Shown: in pieces, positions 33,202 through 42,142 of the stretch
Layout: every line of letters begins with the position of its first letter
Position numbering within the stretch: position 1 is the stretch's first letter
Assembly: GCA_003171335.1 (NCBI GenBank)
Contig: PMYD01000018.1
Coordinates: 1-53,676 of the forward strand
Direction: 5' to 3'
DNA from: Phycisphaerales bacterium
GTDB taxonomy: Bacteria > Planctomycetota > Phycisphaerae > SM23-33 > FEN-1343
Length of the DNA stretch: 53,676 bases
Notes under the pieces: generated by a model
Database searches by the model: none
The model's input: only the letters and a program-made list of their open reading frames with translations
Told to the model about the DNA's origin: nothing
Translations under genes and position numbers: made by a program

Positions 33202-34281
33202 CTACTTCCGCGCCGGCAGGTCGGCGATGATTCCCGAGGCAATCGCCTCGGCCAATTCCTGGCGATACGAGGACTGGCACAGCCGCGCGGCCTCGCTGCG
33301 GTTGGTGAAGAACCCCAGCTCGATCAGTGCGGCGGGCATCTTGGTCAGCACGAGCACCTTGTAGTCGGCGTGGCGCAAACCGCGATCTTCCACGGCCGCC
33401 GGCCGCAGGGCCGCATCCAGCCGGCGGGCCAGGGACTCCGAGCCGGCCGAGGCCCCGCGCGCGGTGTACACCGTGCAACCGCGGGCGGCGGTGTTCTTGG
33501 GGGCGCTGTCGGCGTGGATGGCCACGAACAGGTCCGCGCGAGCGCGGTTGGCGATCTCGGCCCGCTCTTCCAGCTCGATGAAACGGTCATCATCGCGGGT
33601 CATGATCACGTGCACGCCCCTCGCTGTCAGGATCGTCCGAATGCGCTGGGACACATCCAGCACCAGGGCCTTCTCATCTCCGCAGGTGGCGCTGTACGTG
33701 CCGCGGTCCTTGCCGCCGTGCCCCGGATCGATCACCACCGTGCCCGACACCCGCGGCCCGGCCACCGCCACGGCCGGCGGCGCCGGCTTGGCGCCCGGCG
33801 GCTGGGGATGGGCGGGATTGTTGCCCAGGTAGGGCGGCGCGCCCGGCGGGGCGGGCGCATAGCCCTGCGCCAGGCGCAATTTCTCGCGCAGCCGGTGGGC
33901 CAGCGAGGGGCTGACCATCAGGCGCCCATCGCTCTGGCCGATCTCCCCGGAGGTATCGAGCCGCTCGCTGTTGAGCAGGGCCATGGGCTGGGGCGGCCCC
34001 ACTACGAGCAGCGAATTGCGTTTGCCCTTCATCGAGGCGGTGTACTGGCCCGAGTTGTCCAGCCGCATGCCAAGCTGGTACGCCAGAGCCTCCATCGGCA
34101 CCGACGGCTTGGTGGACAGCACCGTTGGCTCGGCCACCGCCAGCGTTTGCCCGCCGCGGGCCTTGGGCGGGCAGCCGGCCAGAACGCTTAGTGCCGCCAG
34201 CGCAATCACGGCGACGGCCGCACGATGGCTCCAGAACGGGGAAAAGGACTGCCGCCGGGGGTGAACTGCCGCAGTGGACAT
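33202..34281 (-). CDS. N-acetylmuramoyl-L-alanine amidase (Amidase_3) lipoprotein
   Basis: This 359-residue exported enzyme cleaves the bond between MurNAc and the stem peptide of peptidoglycan. The N-terminus carries a hydrophobic stretch with the lipobox LSVLAGC (cysteine near residue 38). A central region, about 55-150, resembles a stalk or copper-amine-oxidase-like module (VPMEALAYQLGMRLDNSG). The C-terminal catalytic domain has the zinc ligands in order: VVIDPGHGGKDRG (His), GDEKALVLDVSQRI (Glu) and DLFVAIHADSAPKN (His), with the catalytic Glu in AALIELGFFTNR. The ATG at 34281 follows GGAGG. It shows that this lineage maintains a peptidoglycan-active enzyme. Confidence 0.88.
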   Translation of the reverse strand: MSTAAVHPRRQSFSPFWSHRAAVAVIALAALSVLAGCPPKARGGQTLAVAEPTVLSTKPSVPMEALAYQLGMRLDNSGQYTASMKGKRNSLLVVGPPQPMALLNSERLDTSGEIGQSDGRLMVSPSLAHRLREKLRLAQGYAPAPPGAPPYLGNNPAHPQPPGAKPAPPAVAVAGPRVSGTVVIDPGHGGKDRGTYSATCGDEKALVLDVSQRIRTILTARGVHVIMTRDDDRFIELEERAEIANRARADLFVAIHADSAPKNTAARGCTVYTARGASAGSESLARRLDAALRPAAVEDRGLRHADYKVLVLTKMPAALIELGFFTNRSEAARLCQSSYRQELAEAIASGIIADLPARK

Positions 34282-34538
34282 GCCTGCCTCCATGTGTCCG
34301 CTACTTTCCGCTGCCCGAGCCTCCGGCCCGGGCGGTTCATCCTTATTGTTTCGGCCGCACGCGGGCTTGTTCTTCACACGCAGTGCGTTGGCCGGCAATA
34401 TTAATGCGGCGCCGGCCGCCGTGCCACTGCTTTCCCCATCAGAAGGTTTGACCATTTTCAGCCTTGACCTACAATAGCTCGCCGGCGCCCTCGGCCTTCC
34501 AGTGGCCGCGGCGCCCGGCAGAAGTTAAGGTATAGCCT

Positions 34539-36203
34539 GTGCCCACGTTGACGGATTATGTTGATGCCGCCACGCTCCAAAGGCTCCAGGACATCGTCAC
34601 GCAGGTGACCGGGGCCCAGATCCGCCTGTATGGCGCCGATGGCCAGCCGGTGACGCAGGCCTCGGTGCTGGTGGATGACCCGGCGGACATGCTGGAGGGC
34701 GATGCGCCACCGCGCGTCGGCGTGGTGGTCGATGGCGAGCTGGTCGGGCGGATCGTGCTGGAGAAGCCCGCCCCCGCCGGCGGCGCCGCCCAGCGGCTGG
34801 AGCAGTTGGCCGCCGCCCTGGAGGTCGAGCCGGGTAAGCTGCGCGCGGCCCTGGCGGCCGTGGGCGCACCGGACAGCTCCGACCTGGCGGCCCGGCAGAT
34901 GCTGGCGCTGACGGCCGAAGTGATCCGCCGGCTGTGCGACCAGGAACGCCAGCTCCGCGACCGCATCGAGGAGTTGACCACGCTCTATAAGCTGACCACG
35001 CTCTTCGCCGCCCAGCTCGACCTGGCCAAGGTGCTCGACACGGTGGTCAAGACCGTAGTGGATATCACCGGCGTCAAGGCGGCGGCCATCCGGCTTCTGG
35101 ACCGCGAGACCAACGAGCTGGCCATCGAGGCAGTGACAAACCTGTCGGATGAGTACCTGGCCAAGGGCCGCATCCTGCTGCGCGACAGCGTCCTGGACCG
35201 CCAGGCCTTTGAAACCGGCGAGGTCGTGTACGTCGAGGATGAGCAGAACGACCCGCGCGTGCTCTACCCGGCCGAGGCGAAGCGCGAGGGCATCCGCAGC
35301 GCGCTGATCGCCCCCTTGATTTACAAGGGCCTGCCCGTCGGGGCGCTGCGGGTGTACACGGGGCAGGTCAAGCGCTTCAGCCGGTACGAGATCTCGCTGG
35401 TCAAGGCCATCGCCGACCAAGCCGCCGCCGCCATCGTCAACGCCCAGCTCCATGAGGAAACGCTGCGGGCCCGCGACCTGCAGCGGCAGCTCCAGACGGC
35501 AGCCGTGGTGCAGCGGCGGATGATCCCCGCGCAGCCGCCCTCCCTCCCCGGGCTGGACCTGGCCGCGGTGTACGTGCCCAGCCTGGAGATCAGCGGCGAC
35601 TTCTACGATTTCATCGAGCTGCCCGAGGGCAACCTGGGCCTGACCATCTGCGACGTGATGGGCAAGGGCGTGCCGGCGGGGCTCTTAATGGCGGCCGTCC
35701 GCGCCAGCCTGCGGGCCCACGTGGGCGACCTGTTCGACCTGTCGGAGATCTTGCGCCGCGTCAATCGCAGCCTGTGCGCCGACACGCTGCACTCGGCCTT
35801 CGCCACGCTGTTTTACGGCGTGATCGACCTGCCGCGCATGGGGCTGACCTACGCCAACGCCGGGCATGAGCCGCCGCTGTTCATCCGCGATGGGCACGTG
35901 CGGCCGCTCACTTCCGGCGGCACCGTGCTGGGCGTCGAGCCGGCCGCCGTCTACAGCCGCGAGACGGTCAAGCTAAAGCGCGGCGATGTGATCGTGATGG
36001 CCACCGATGGGCTGATCGAGGCCATGAACTTCCACGATGAGCAGTTCGGCCACGAGCGCGTCGCCGCGGCGGCTAAAACCGCCGTCGAGCGCGGCCTCAA
36101 CGCCGACGGCATCGCCAAGCATCTGCTCTGGGAGATGCGCCGCTTCGCCGGCCTGCGCGATCGCGGCGACGATGTGACGTTGGTGGTCGTAAGGGTGATT
36201 TGA
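34539..36203 (+). CDS. PocR-like/GAF/SpoIIE (PP2C-type) phosphatase
   Basis: This 554-residue cytoplasmic signalling phosphatase is of the RsbU type and probably dephosphorylates an anti-sigma-factor antagonist. Residues about 5-60 resemble a PocR-like sensor (LQRLQDIVTQVTGAQIRLYG). About 160-310 is a GAF domain (LDLAKVLDTVVKTVVDITGV, then a VGALRVYTG end). A linking helix leads to the phosphatase domain from about 325: metal-binding residues in EISGDFYDFIELPEGNLGLT, in DVMGKGVPAGLLMA and in the final GDDVTLVVV, and ATDGLIEAMN. It starts with GTG after AAGG. The last 120 bases recur, with mostly synonymous changes, at 38255-38374. Confidence 0.88.
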   Translation: MPTLTDYVDAATLQRLQDIVTQVTGAQIRLYGADGQPVTQASVLVDDPADMLEGDAPPRVGVVVDGELVGRIVLEKPAPAGGAAQRLEQLAAALEVEPGKLRAALAAVGAPDSSDLAARQMLALTAEVIRRLCDQERQLRDRIEELTTLYKLTTLFAAQLDLAKVLDTVVKTVVDITGVKAAAIRLLDRETNELAIEAVTNLSDEYLAKGRILLRDSVLDRQAFETGEVVYVEDEQNDPRVLYPAEAKREGIRSALIAPLIYKGLPVGALRVYTGQVKRFSRYEISLVKAIADQAAAAIVNAQLHEETLRARDLQRQLQTAAVVQRRMIPAQPPSLPGLDLAAVYVPSLEISGDFYDFIELPEGNLGLTICDVMGKGVPAGLLMAAVRASLRAHVGDLFDLSEILRRVNRSLCADTLHSAFATLFYGVIDLPRMGLTYANAGHEPPLFIRDGHVRPLTSGGTVLGVEPAAVYSRETVKLKRGDVIVMATDGLIEAMNFHDEQFGHERVAAAAKTAVERGLNADGIAKHLLWEMRRFAGLRDRGDDVTLVVVRVI

Positions 36204-36673
36204 ACGAGCCTTTCTTAGCGATTAGCCGAGCAGCAAGTCCCGTCGGCGAATCCTTTCTGGCTCTTCGCTGTTTCGTGTGGGTAAGGCCGGGGGACCAGTC
36301 CCCCGAACCCCCTGGGATTTATCGCTTCTGGACCTACCCGCAGGCTGGCACCGGAAGGGAGTCTAAGTTTGTTATCGTATAACATCTTGCTGAAACATCG
36401 TTTACGCTTTCCCAACAGGACCGTCCCTGCGGAGATCCTTACGGCTGGCGGAGCCACCGACCGGGCCGGCCGACCGTCGTACCCACACAAAACAGCGAGG
36501 AAGCTCCTTTCTGATGCATGCGAATGTCCACCACAAAGATTTAAGAAAACTCCCTACGTCCTAATTGCTGGCCATACAATCACTTGCAATCGCGAGGCTT
36601 GCAATCCTGCTGAGGCATAGTTTATAGTCGACAGGTCGACCGGGGATGTTTCGAAACCCAAAAGGAGAAACCT
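36204..36673. other. Intergenic leader of the first PEP-CTERM/beta-helix unit
   Basis: I see no gene. A small hairpin GGGGGACCAGTCCCC lies at about 36289-36303. The part from 36520 (CGAATGTCCACCACAAAGAT) is clearly similar to 38441 (CGAATGTCCACCACAGAGAT), so the leader was duplicated together with the gene that follows. GC drops markedly from here. Confidence 0.6.
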
Positions 36674-37459
36674 ATGTCTAGGGTGAATAGAAAATCGTCG
36701 CTCCTTCCAGCAATTATCCTATCAATCGCCGTCCTCTCTTCACTTTCCAAGCCGGCTTCCGCCGAGAAAGTAGTCTACCTGCTCCAGGAGACAGGCCAGG
36801 CCAGCGCCCTGCTTTCACCCGATCCCATAACCGGACAACAATTCTCATTCTCATATAACGGACCGTTTTTTCCAAGCTTCTGGCATGGATTCCATGTTCC
36901 ATCTCACGACCGGGAATGGGCCGGAATCGAAGTTGACTACAATTTTCGAAGTGTTGGCGATGGGGAATATGATATGGATTTCTATACGTCGGCGCAAGTC
37001 GGCGGTCTGGATCCGCAACACGAGGAGGCATGTTTCTCCCTTGATTGGATGCTGAGAGTGGGGGATGAACCAATCGATATGTGGGGAGCCGCCGCCCCCT
37101 CGCCTGGCGAAATTAGCACCTCACGGATTGAGATTCAAGACAAAATGACAGGCGAATCGTTTGAGCCAGCCGGTGAAGACATGGAGAAGTTCTGCACTTT
37201 GCAACCGGGAAAACTTTACGAGGCCACGATCTATTTGTCCGCCTCTGACTTTTCTTATGATACTAAGCAGTATACCTACATCAGATTGGACGGTGGTCAG
37301 TTGATTCCGGTGCCGGAACCTTCCGAATTATTCTTCCTAGGCCTATTTTTGCCGTTCTGTGGATTAAACCTCCCATCTCAGCACTTACGAGGAAAAGATC
37401 GCTTCTCTACCATTCTGGAAAATCAACATCTGTCATTCAATTTGCGGCAATACTCGTAG
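36674..37459 (+). CDS. PEP-CTERM exported protein, first copy
   Basis: The 261-residue product has a signal peptide (SLLPAIILSIAVLSSLSKPA, then SAEK). The mature part is a beta-rich domain of unknown function, with VVYLLQETGQASALLSPDP near the start and LDWMLRVGDEPIDMWG in the middle. It carries the sorting motif VPEPSELFFLGLFL near residue 215, followed by a basic patch (HLRGKDR). About 25 more residues follow the tag, more than usual, probably because the original stop was lost. It is about half identical by eye to the N-terminal 240 residues of the protein at 38596-41463. AT-richer composition than the neighbours suggests acquisition or a different history. PEP-CTERM proteins are normally handled by exosortase; no exosortase is in the window. 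Confidence 0.8.
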   Translation: MSRVNRKSSLLPAIILSIAVLSSLSKPASAEKVVYLLQETGQASALLSPDPITGQQFSFSYNGPFFPSFWHGFHVPSHDREWAGIEVDYNFRSVGDGEYDMDFYTSAQVGGLDPQHEEACFSLDWMLRVGDEPIDMWGAAAPSPGEISTSRIEIQDKMTGESFEPAGEDMEKFCTLQPGKLYEATIYLSASDFSYDTKQYTYIRLDGGQLIPVPEPSELFFLGLFLPFCGLNLPSQHLRGKDRFSTILENQHLSFNLRQYS

Positions 37460-37464
37460 TTCTT

Positions 37465-38343
37465 TTGGCCCCAATTCTATCGACCGCGTCTAGAGCAGAT
37501 GATTTGCGGAATTTCTATATTCAGACTGATGGCAGCGTTACGGATGCTAACGGAGTTCCACTACAGTATGATAGTTTTCACGATGTTTTGTACTATGCAA
37601 ACCTGAAACCTGGCGAGAACGTCTGTTTTGTTGGCGGCGTACACCAAGTTGGCAATGAATACCGGATCAAATGGCCGTTGGGGCTTTCGGGCACCGAACA
37701 GGCACCTATAACGGTTGGATCAGCCCCGGGTCAGGTGGCCATCATCCAACACGGGGATCCAAACAGTGATTCTCCGCAAGACTACCTTTGGTCCTTTCGG
37801 GAGAATAACTATTGTGTGATTCGGGGCATTCAGATTAAGAATTTCACTTATCCAATTATCGTTTACTCGCAGAATGATCCTGGCGCGGCCTGGAATGGCT
37901 CTCATCACCTGACCTTCCAGAATCTGTATATCTACAGATTCGATATTTTAGGAGGGTACAATCACGGACATGCCATCGATATACGCCAGTGGGACGGAAA
38001 CTGGACCGCGCCCCATGACATATCGATTCTGAATTGCACGCTTGACACCGGCAGCGAAGCCGCAATTCTGATTGAGGGCGGTGTCCATGATGTCACGATT
38101 GACAACGTTTCCATCTCGAACATCTATGACCGAGACCAGGATTCCAGCGGCGACGGAATCACGTTCAATCAACGGATGTTCAATCCTGCGCCATCCAGGG
38201 TCGGCTCTGCCCCTTACAATATTGCCATCAGTAATGTGAGCGTGTCCCACATCTGTCGAGCGCGGCCTCAATGCCGACGGCATCGCCAAGCACCTGCTCT
38301 GGGAGATGCGCCGCTTCGCCGGCCTGCGCGATCGCGGGGATGA
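37465..38343 (+). pseudogene. Truncated beta-helix gene, first copy
   Basis: The frame encodes parallel beta-helix repeats (NFYIQTDGSVTDANGVPLQY, HHLTFQNLYIYRFDI, NVSISNIYDRDQDSSGDGIT), homologous to the middle of the 38596-41463 protein. Its signal peptide can still be read upstream in the same frame (FAAILVVLLAPILSTASRAD), but no ATG precedes it: the homologous ATG of the second copy is AGG here. Homology stops at about 38254 after VSVSHI, where the frame runs into an unrelated phase of a phosphatase-gene tail. The dockerin end is missing. It is thus broken at both ends. The TTG at 37465 is only a formal start. Confidence 0.75.
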
Positions 38344-38374
38344 TGTGACGTTGGTGGTCGTGAGGGTGCTGTAA
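38255..38374 (+). pseudogene. Stranded 3' end of a second SpoIIE-type phosphatase gene
   Basis: These 120 bases match the last 120 bases of the phosphatase gene at 36084-36203. In the phosphatase frame they read VERGLNADGIAKHLLWEMRR and on to a TAA stop. Of seven codon differences, five are synonymous, one is Ile to Leu and one is a change of stop codon. That pattern indicates that this tail once belonged to a functional, diverged phosphatase gene. Confidence 0.85.
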
Positions 38375-38595
38375 CAGAGGACGTAATCGGGTTACATGGT
38401 TTCGCCCGATTAATCGGAAGATTGATTCTCATGATCCATCCGAATGTCCACCACAGAGATTTCAGAAAATTCCCTAGACTTTAACCTCTTGTTGTTCAAG
38501 CAGTTGCAATTTCAAGCCTTGAAGTCTCGTTGTCATGGCGTTACAGTGCACATGTTAATCGGGACAATGCACCGACTCATGCAAGGGAGAAGCCA

Positions 38596-41463
38596 ATGTC
38601 TAGGACGAATCGAAGTTCCTCCTCATTAGCGTCAGCCATCATTCTCGCCGCCTCCCTCGCCCTTTCGCTCGCCCGGCCGGCGGCGGCGGAAAAAGTCGTA
38701 TACCTGCTCCAGGAAATAGGCCAGGCCAGCGCAGTCGTGGACTTGGATCCAAAAACGGGACAACAGTTCTCATTCTTAAAAACAGGCCCTTTTTATCCAA
38801 ACTTTTCCGATGGATTTTACATTCCATCGAGTGATCCGAGTGATTACAGTGGGATTCAAGTTAACTACATTGTCCAGCGTACTTTGGATGGATACTATGA
38901 TGTTAACCTCTATACATCCGCGGAAGTCCGTGGATCGGACCCTCAAAATGAGCAAGCGATTTTTTCGCTAGATTGGCGATTGCAGGTAGCTGACGAACCC
39001 GTCAGTTTATGGGCCAGCATCTCCCCGGCGCCAGCGCAAATCAGTGTCGGTTCGCTTCAGGTCCGAGATTCTAGCACAGGGGAGGTTTTTTCGGCTTCCA
39101 ACGAAAACATACAACCACTTTGCATTTTGCAGCCGGGTCATGTTTATGATTGGAACCTCCTTCTTTCCGCTTCCAGTTTTGCAGATGGCGTCTGGTCGTA
39201 CTCGAGTACTGGATTTGATGGCGCTCAGTTGCTACCTGTGCCGGAGCCAGATATGTCTTTTTTGGTCTTTCCTGCATTCGTCGGCTTGCTTTTCATGTCA
39301 TTACGAAGCCATCACTGGCAGAGGCCTATGAAGAACACACTGTATCGCTACCAGTTCAATCGATTGGGCAAGTTTTTGTTCCTAATGATTCTTCTCAAAT
39401 CAGTTGTCTGCCTGGCTGACGGTCCCCGAACGTTTTACATACAAAATGACGGTAGCGTCACAGATCCAAATGGGAGTTTGTTGAATTATGATGGATTCCG
39501 TGAGGTCATCAGAAATGCAAACCTACAACCCGGTGACAATATCTTTTTTGTGGGCGGCATACACCAAATAGACACTAGATATCGTTTCACTTGGCCATCT
39601 GGTCTTTCTGGTACTGCGGCTGCCCCAATCACCGTCACCTCAGTTCCGGGACAGACAGCGATCCTCCAGAATGGGGACCCAAATACGAATGATTGCTTGG
39701 GTTCAATGTGGCAGTTTAATCAAAACAATTACCTAATTATAGGTAATCTCCAGATAAAGAACGTTGTAGCCCCTTTCAGGTCATGGTCATATAATGACAA
39801 TACAGGTCACTTGGAGGGAAGCCATCATTTGACTTTTCAAAACCTTTACTTCTTCCACTGCGATTTTCCGGGCGGCGGTAACCATGGGAATGCCATAGAT
39901 TTGCGGCACTGGAATACGGGCACATGCCCGCCGCATGATATCGCTATCCTTAATACCACGATTGAATCTTGTAGTGAGGCTGCTATACGGGTTGATGGCG
40001 GCGTTTACAACATCAACATCGATAACGTCACGATTACAAACATTTTTGACCATGCCGGGGACTCTAGTGCCGATGGGATAACCTTCAATTATTCGGACGC
40101 TAACAATATATATGAAACGCCGTATGATGCAAACATTAGCAATGTGCATGTGTCGAATATAGGAGCCGATGGAATTGATCTAAAGGCACGGAATGTAACG
40201 ATTTCGTATTGTACAGTGCAAGACTGTCAGGGAGTTGGCGTAAAGCTGTGGGGCGCTGAGTTTTGGGACCCAAACGTCTATTCCTCCTTCGTTCTACGGA
40301 ACGTTACGGTAGTGGGGGCCGGAGAAGTTGGGTGCAAGACATTTTATATGCCTTACGTCGACATTCAGGAATGCAGCTTCTGGAGTAACAACGAACAAGG
40401 GTTTCTCTACCGGTGGTGGTCATCAGAAGACGCTGGGGATTGCGTACCGGTAGCCTGCTGGAACGGGCACATGAGACTCTTGCGAAACGTTTTCGCGACC
40501 AGCAACCCGGACCAGTCTGCTGTGGAAATCGTTACGAAACATATTGACCCAAATGGCAATTACGCGCAAATCGTACTTGACGCCAACAGCGCGGATAACG
40601 ACGCCTTCTGGTGCGGCAGCGATCCGAATTGCGCGGATGACCCTAATAACTGCGATTCGAATTGCAACCTCCTCTGGGTTCACGATTACGGCACGACGGG
40701 AGCTTCCTATCGGAAGGCCGATATGCTGGCGGGCCTGTCCTATACGGCCATCATCGAGTATTCCGGCAACGTGAAGAAATCCATCCCGGTCTACTCGCCG
40801 CCGGCGGATTTCAATCTGGACGGTGTGGTAGATCACGTGGACTTCTTGGCTTGGCAAGCAGGTTACCCCCGATCTACCGGGGGAACCAAACGCAATGGCG
40901 ACGCCAATCGGGACGGAAAGGTGGATGGCTGCGATTTTGATATTTGGCAGTCCGCTTTTCCCTGGACGCCGGCTGATTTTAACAGCGATAGCCACGTGGA
41001 CGGCAACGACTTCTTCATCTGGCGAGCGCATTATCCCACGGCCTCGGGCGCGACGCACGCCATGGGCGATGCGGACGGGGATGGGGTGGTTGACTATACG
41101 GATTTTCTAATCTGGCACCAGGCGATCGGTCTGGATTACTCTCCGCCAGCCGATTTCAACGACGACTGTAAGGTTGACGGCGTCGATTTCCTCGTTTGGC
41201 AGTCCCACTACCCGACGAATTCCGGAGCCACCAAGGCGCAGGGCGACGCGAACGGCGATGGCAAGGTTGACGGTGTGGATTATCTGATCTGGCAGAATTG
41301 GTATGGTCAGGGCGGCTGGCCGCCCGCCGCGCCCGGTGATGACAATGACAACATGGTTGCCGGCCAGAACCTCCACCCGACCTTGATCGATTACAACGGG
41401 GACGGCGTGATAACCCCCGATGAGGTTTCCCGGCTGTTCTCCAGCCTGGGTGAGGACCAATGA
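38596..41463 (+). CDS. PEP-CTERM/beta-helix/dockerin fusion protein, second copy
   Basis: The open frame encodes 955 residues. Residues 1-240 match the exported PEP-CTERM protein at 36674, with signal peptide (AIILAASLALSLARPAAA) and a tag VPEPDMSFLVFPAFVGLL near 215, now internal. At about 245 a second start-like segment follows, MKNTLYRYQFNRLGKFLFLM, a signal peptide matching the start of the beta-helix protein. About 275-730 are beta-helix repeats. About 735-930 are six dockerin-type calcium loops (DFNLDGVVDHVDFLAWQAGY, GDANGDGKVDGVDYLIW and others), then an EF-hand-like DYNGDGVITPDE. Two genes appear to have been joined by loss of a stop codon. Translation could also restart at the ATG at 39328. 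A surface polysaccharide-binding or scaffold role is likely for the family. Confidence 0.75.
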   Translation: MSRTNRSSSSLASAIILAASLALSLARPAAAEKVVYLLQEIGQASAVVDLDPKTGQQFSFLKTGPFYPNFSDGFYIPSSDPSDYSGIQVNYIVQRTLDGYYDVNLYTSAEVRGSDPQNEQAIFSLDWRLQVADEPVSLWASISPAPAQISVGSLQVRDSSTGEVFSASNENIQPLCILQPGHVYDWNLLLSASSFADGVWSYSSTGFDGAQLLPVPEPDMSFLVFPAFVGLLFMSLRSHHWQRPMKNTLYRYQFNRLGKFLFLMILLKSVVCLADGPRTFYIQNDGSVTDPNGSLLNYDGFREVIRNANLQPGDNIFFVGGIHQIDTRYRFTWPSGLSGTAAAPITVTSVPGQTAILQNGDPNTNDCLGSMWQFNQNNYLIIGNLQIKNVVAPFRSWSYNDNTGHLEGSHHLTFQNLYFFHCDFPGGGNHGNAIDLRHWNTGTCPPHDIAILNTTIESCSEAAIRVDGGVYNINIDNVTITNIFDHAGDSSADGITFNYSDANNIYETPYDANISNVHVSNIGADGIDLKARNVTISYCTVQDCQGVGVKLWGAEFWDPNVYSSFVLRNVTVVGAGEVGCKTFYMPYVDIQECSFWSNNEQGFLYRWWSSEDAGDCVPVACWNGHMRLLRNVFATSNPDQSAVEIVTKHIDPNGNYAQIVLDANSADNDAFWCGSDPNCADDPNNCDSNCNLLWVHDYGTTGASYRKADMLAGLSYTAIIEYSGNVKKSIPVYSPPADFNLDGVVDHVDFLAWQAGYPRSTGGTKRNGDANRDGKVDGCDFDIWQSAFPWTPADFNSDSHVDGNDFFIWRAHYPTASGATHAMGDADGDGVVDYTDFLIWHQAIGLDYSPPADFNDDCKVDGVDFLVWQSHYPTNSGATKAQGDANGDGKVDGVDYLIWQNWYGQGGWPPAAPGDDNDNMVAGQNLHPTLIDYNGDGVITPDEVSRLFSSLGEDQ

Positions 41464-41505
41464 CCGCCGAAGAAGCCACACAAGGAAGATGAATCATGGC
41501 CTAGG

Positions 41506-41534
41506 CCCCAGGGGGTACCTCATGCTCCCTGGGG
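41506..41534 (+). terminator. Possible terminator hairpin after the dockerin gene
   Basis: CCCCAGGG at 41506-41513 pairs with CCCTGGGG at 41527-41534 about 40 bases after the stop codon. No T-run follows. Confidence 0.4.
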
Positions 41535-41608
41535 TCAACTATCCCTGTCGGCTATGGGAGATGCAATAAGATTCACAGGGTGAGGAGCCGCCGGGGGAAC
41601 GGGCAGGA

Positions 41609-41627
41609 TCGAGCCGCCCTGGCTCGA
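41609..41627. repeat. TCGAGCC hairpin downstream of mini-gene 2
   Basis: TCGAGCC and GGCTCGA flank the loop GCCCT. On the minus strand it lies 12 bases after the stop of the 21-residue mini-gene. The same hairpin follows the other mini-gene at 41951-41969. Confidence 0.75.
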
Positions 41628-41639
41628 AGTGATGCCCGC

Positions 41640-41705
41640 TCAGCAGCCCACGCAGGACAGGATGAACCAAAGCACCGCCGCCAGGATGCCCATGCGCAGC
41701 CTCAT
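41640..41705 (-). CDS. Mini-gene 2: 21-residue hydrophobic peptide ending VGC
   Basis: The peptide reads MRLRMGILAAVLWFILSCVG followed by C and a stop. It has two arginines, a hydrophobic core and a cysteine at the very end, like a lipoprotein signal peptide whose mature protein is the cysteine alone. GGGAG lies nine bases before the ATG. A second unit of the same design (41982-42056) lies 276 bp upstream on the same strand, and both are followed by the same hairpin. Entericidin-like lipopeptides are the nearest known idea, but this is shorter. A spurious frame is possible. The paired arrangement is the main argument. Confidence 0.55.
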   Translation of the reverse strand: MRLRMGILAAVLWFILSCVGC

Positions 41706-41749
41706 GTGACTTCTCCCATGAGAAATCGTTAACCCGGAGCCATCGAAGG

Positions 41750-41766
41750 GCTAATCGGTCAATCCG
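41750..41766. promoter_or_regulatory. GATTA box upstream of mini-gene 2
   Basis: GCTAATCGGTCAATCCG at 41750-41766 matches 14 of 17 positions of GCTAATCCGTTAATCGG at 42126-42142. Both lie 45-70 bases upstream of a mini-gene start. They could be binding sites for a regulator. Confidence 0.4.
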
Positions 41767-41950
41767 AAAAGCCAGGATCGGGGGTAGGTTCCCTCATCCA
41801 GCCGCCCGGGCGGATCCAGGCGGTTCGTTTGGGGCGCTGCATCCGTCCTGGCCGCCGTGGCATCGATCCCCGGCTGGAGTTCCTGCTCCAGGCTCGCCGG
41901 TGCGGCCGATGTGGCCGGGCTGGTCAAAGGTCCGGGTTCAGTGACATTAA

Positions 41951-41969
41951 TCGAGCCGCCTTGGCTCGA
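41951..41969. repeat. TCGAGCC hairpin downstream of mini-gene 1
   Basis: TCGAGCC and GGCTCGA flank GCCTT, 12 bases after the mini-gene stop on the minus strand. It is nearly identical to 41609-41627. It may act as terminator or transcript stabiliser. Confidence 0.75.
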
Positions 41970-41981
41970 ACCGTGCAGCGG

Positions 41982-42056
41982 TCAGTTGCAGCCACAACAC
42001 AGGATGCACATGAGCATGGCCGCCACCACGCCCCCGCCGGCAATTCGTGATTTCAT
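41982..42056 (-). CDS. Mini-gene 1: 24-residue hydrophobic peptide ending CCGCN
   Basis: The peptide reads MKSRIAGGGVVAAMLMCILC and then CGCN before the stop: a basic start, a hydrophobic stretch and four cysteines in the last eight residues. GGGAG precedes the ATG, in the same context (ATGGGAGAA) as the other mini-gene. It resembles a tiny lipoprotein or a membrane-acting peptide. It lies within a stretch of more than 900 bases without longer genes. A shared upstream box (42126-42142) and downstream hairpin argue that the unit was duplicated as a functional piece. Confidence 0.55.
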   Translation of the reverse strand: MKSRIAGGGVVAAMLMCILCCGCN

Positions 42057-42125
42057 GATCGTTCTCCCATCAGTGGATTCGCGGTATACGCGCTTGCTCC
42101 GTAAGGAATAGTAGCCGCGAGAGAC

Positions 42126-42142
42126 GCTAATCCGTTAATCGG
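42126..42142. promoter_or_regulatory. GATTA box upstream of mini-gene 1
   Basis: GCTAATCCGTTAATCGG contains two TAATC units and resembles the box at 41750-41766. It is 70 bases upstream of the mini-gene 1 start. Confidence 0.4.

Noticed and set aside
32755-33242. Frames with AESLCHQ, VAQAFSL or GTGFQPV strings
   Set aside because: These are translations of the GGCACAGGCTTTCAGCCTGTG hairpin in various phases, not genes. Only the 32755-32973 part beyond the repeat is kept.
33234-33251. Palindrome CCGAGGCAATCGCCTCGG shared with 43761-43778
   Set aside because: At 33234 it encodes a normal part of the amidase C-terminus (AEAIASG), so the match may be chance or a repeat-derived codon choice. It is not strong enough to call an insertion.
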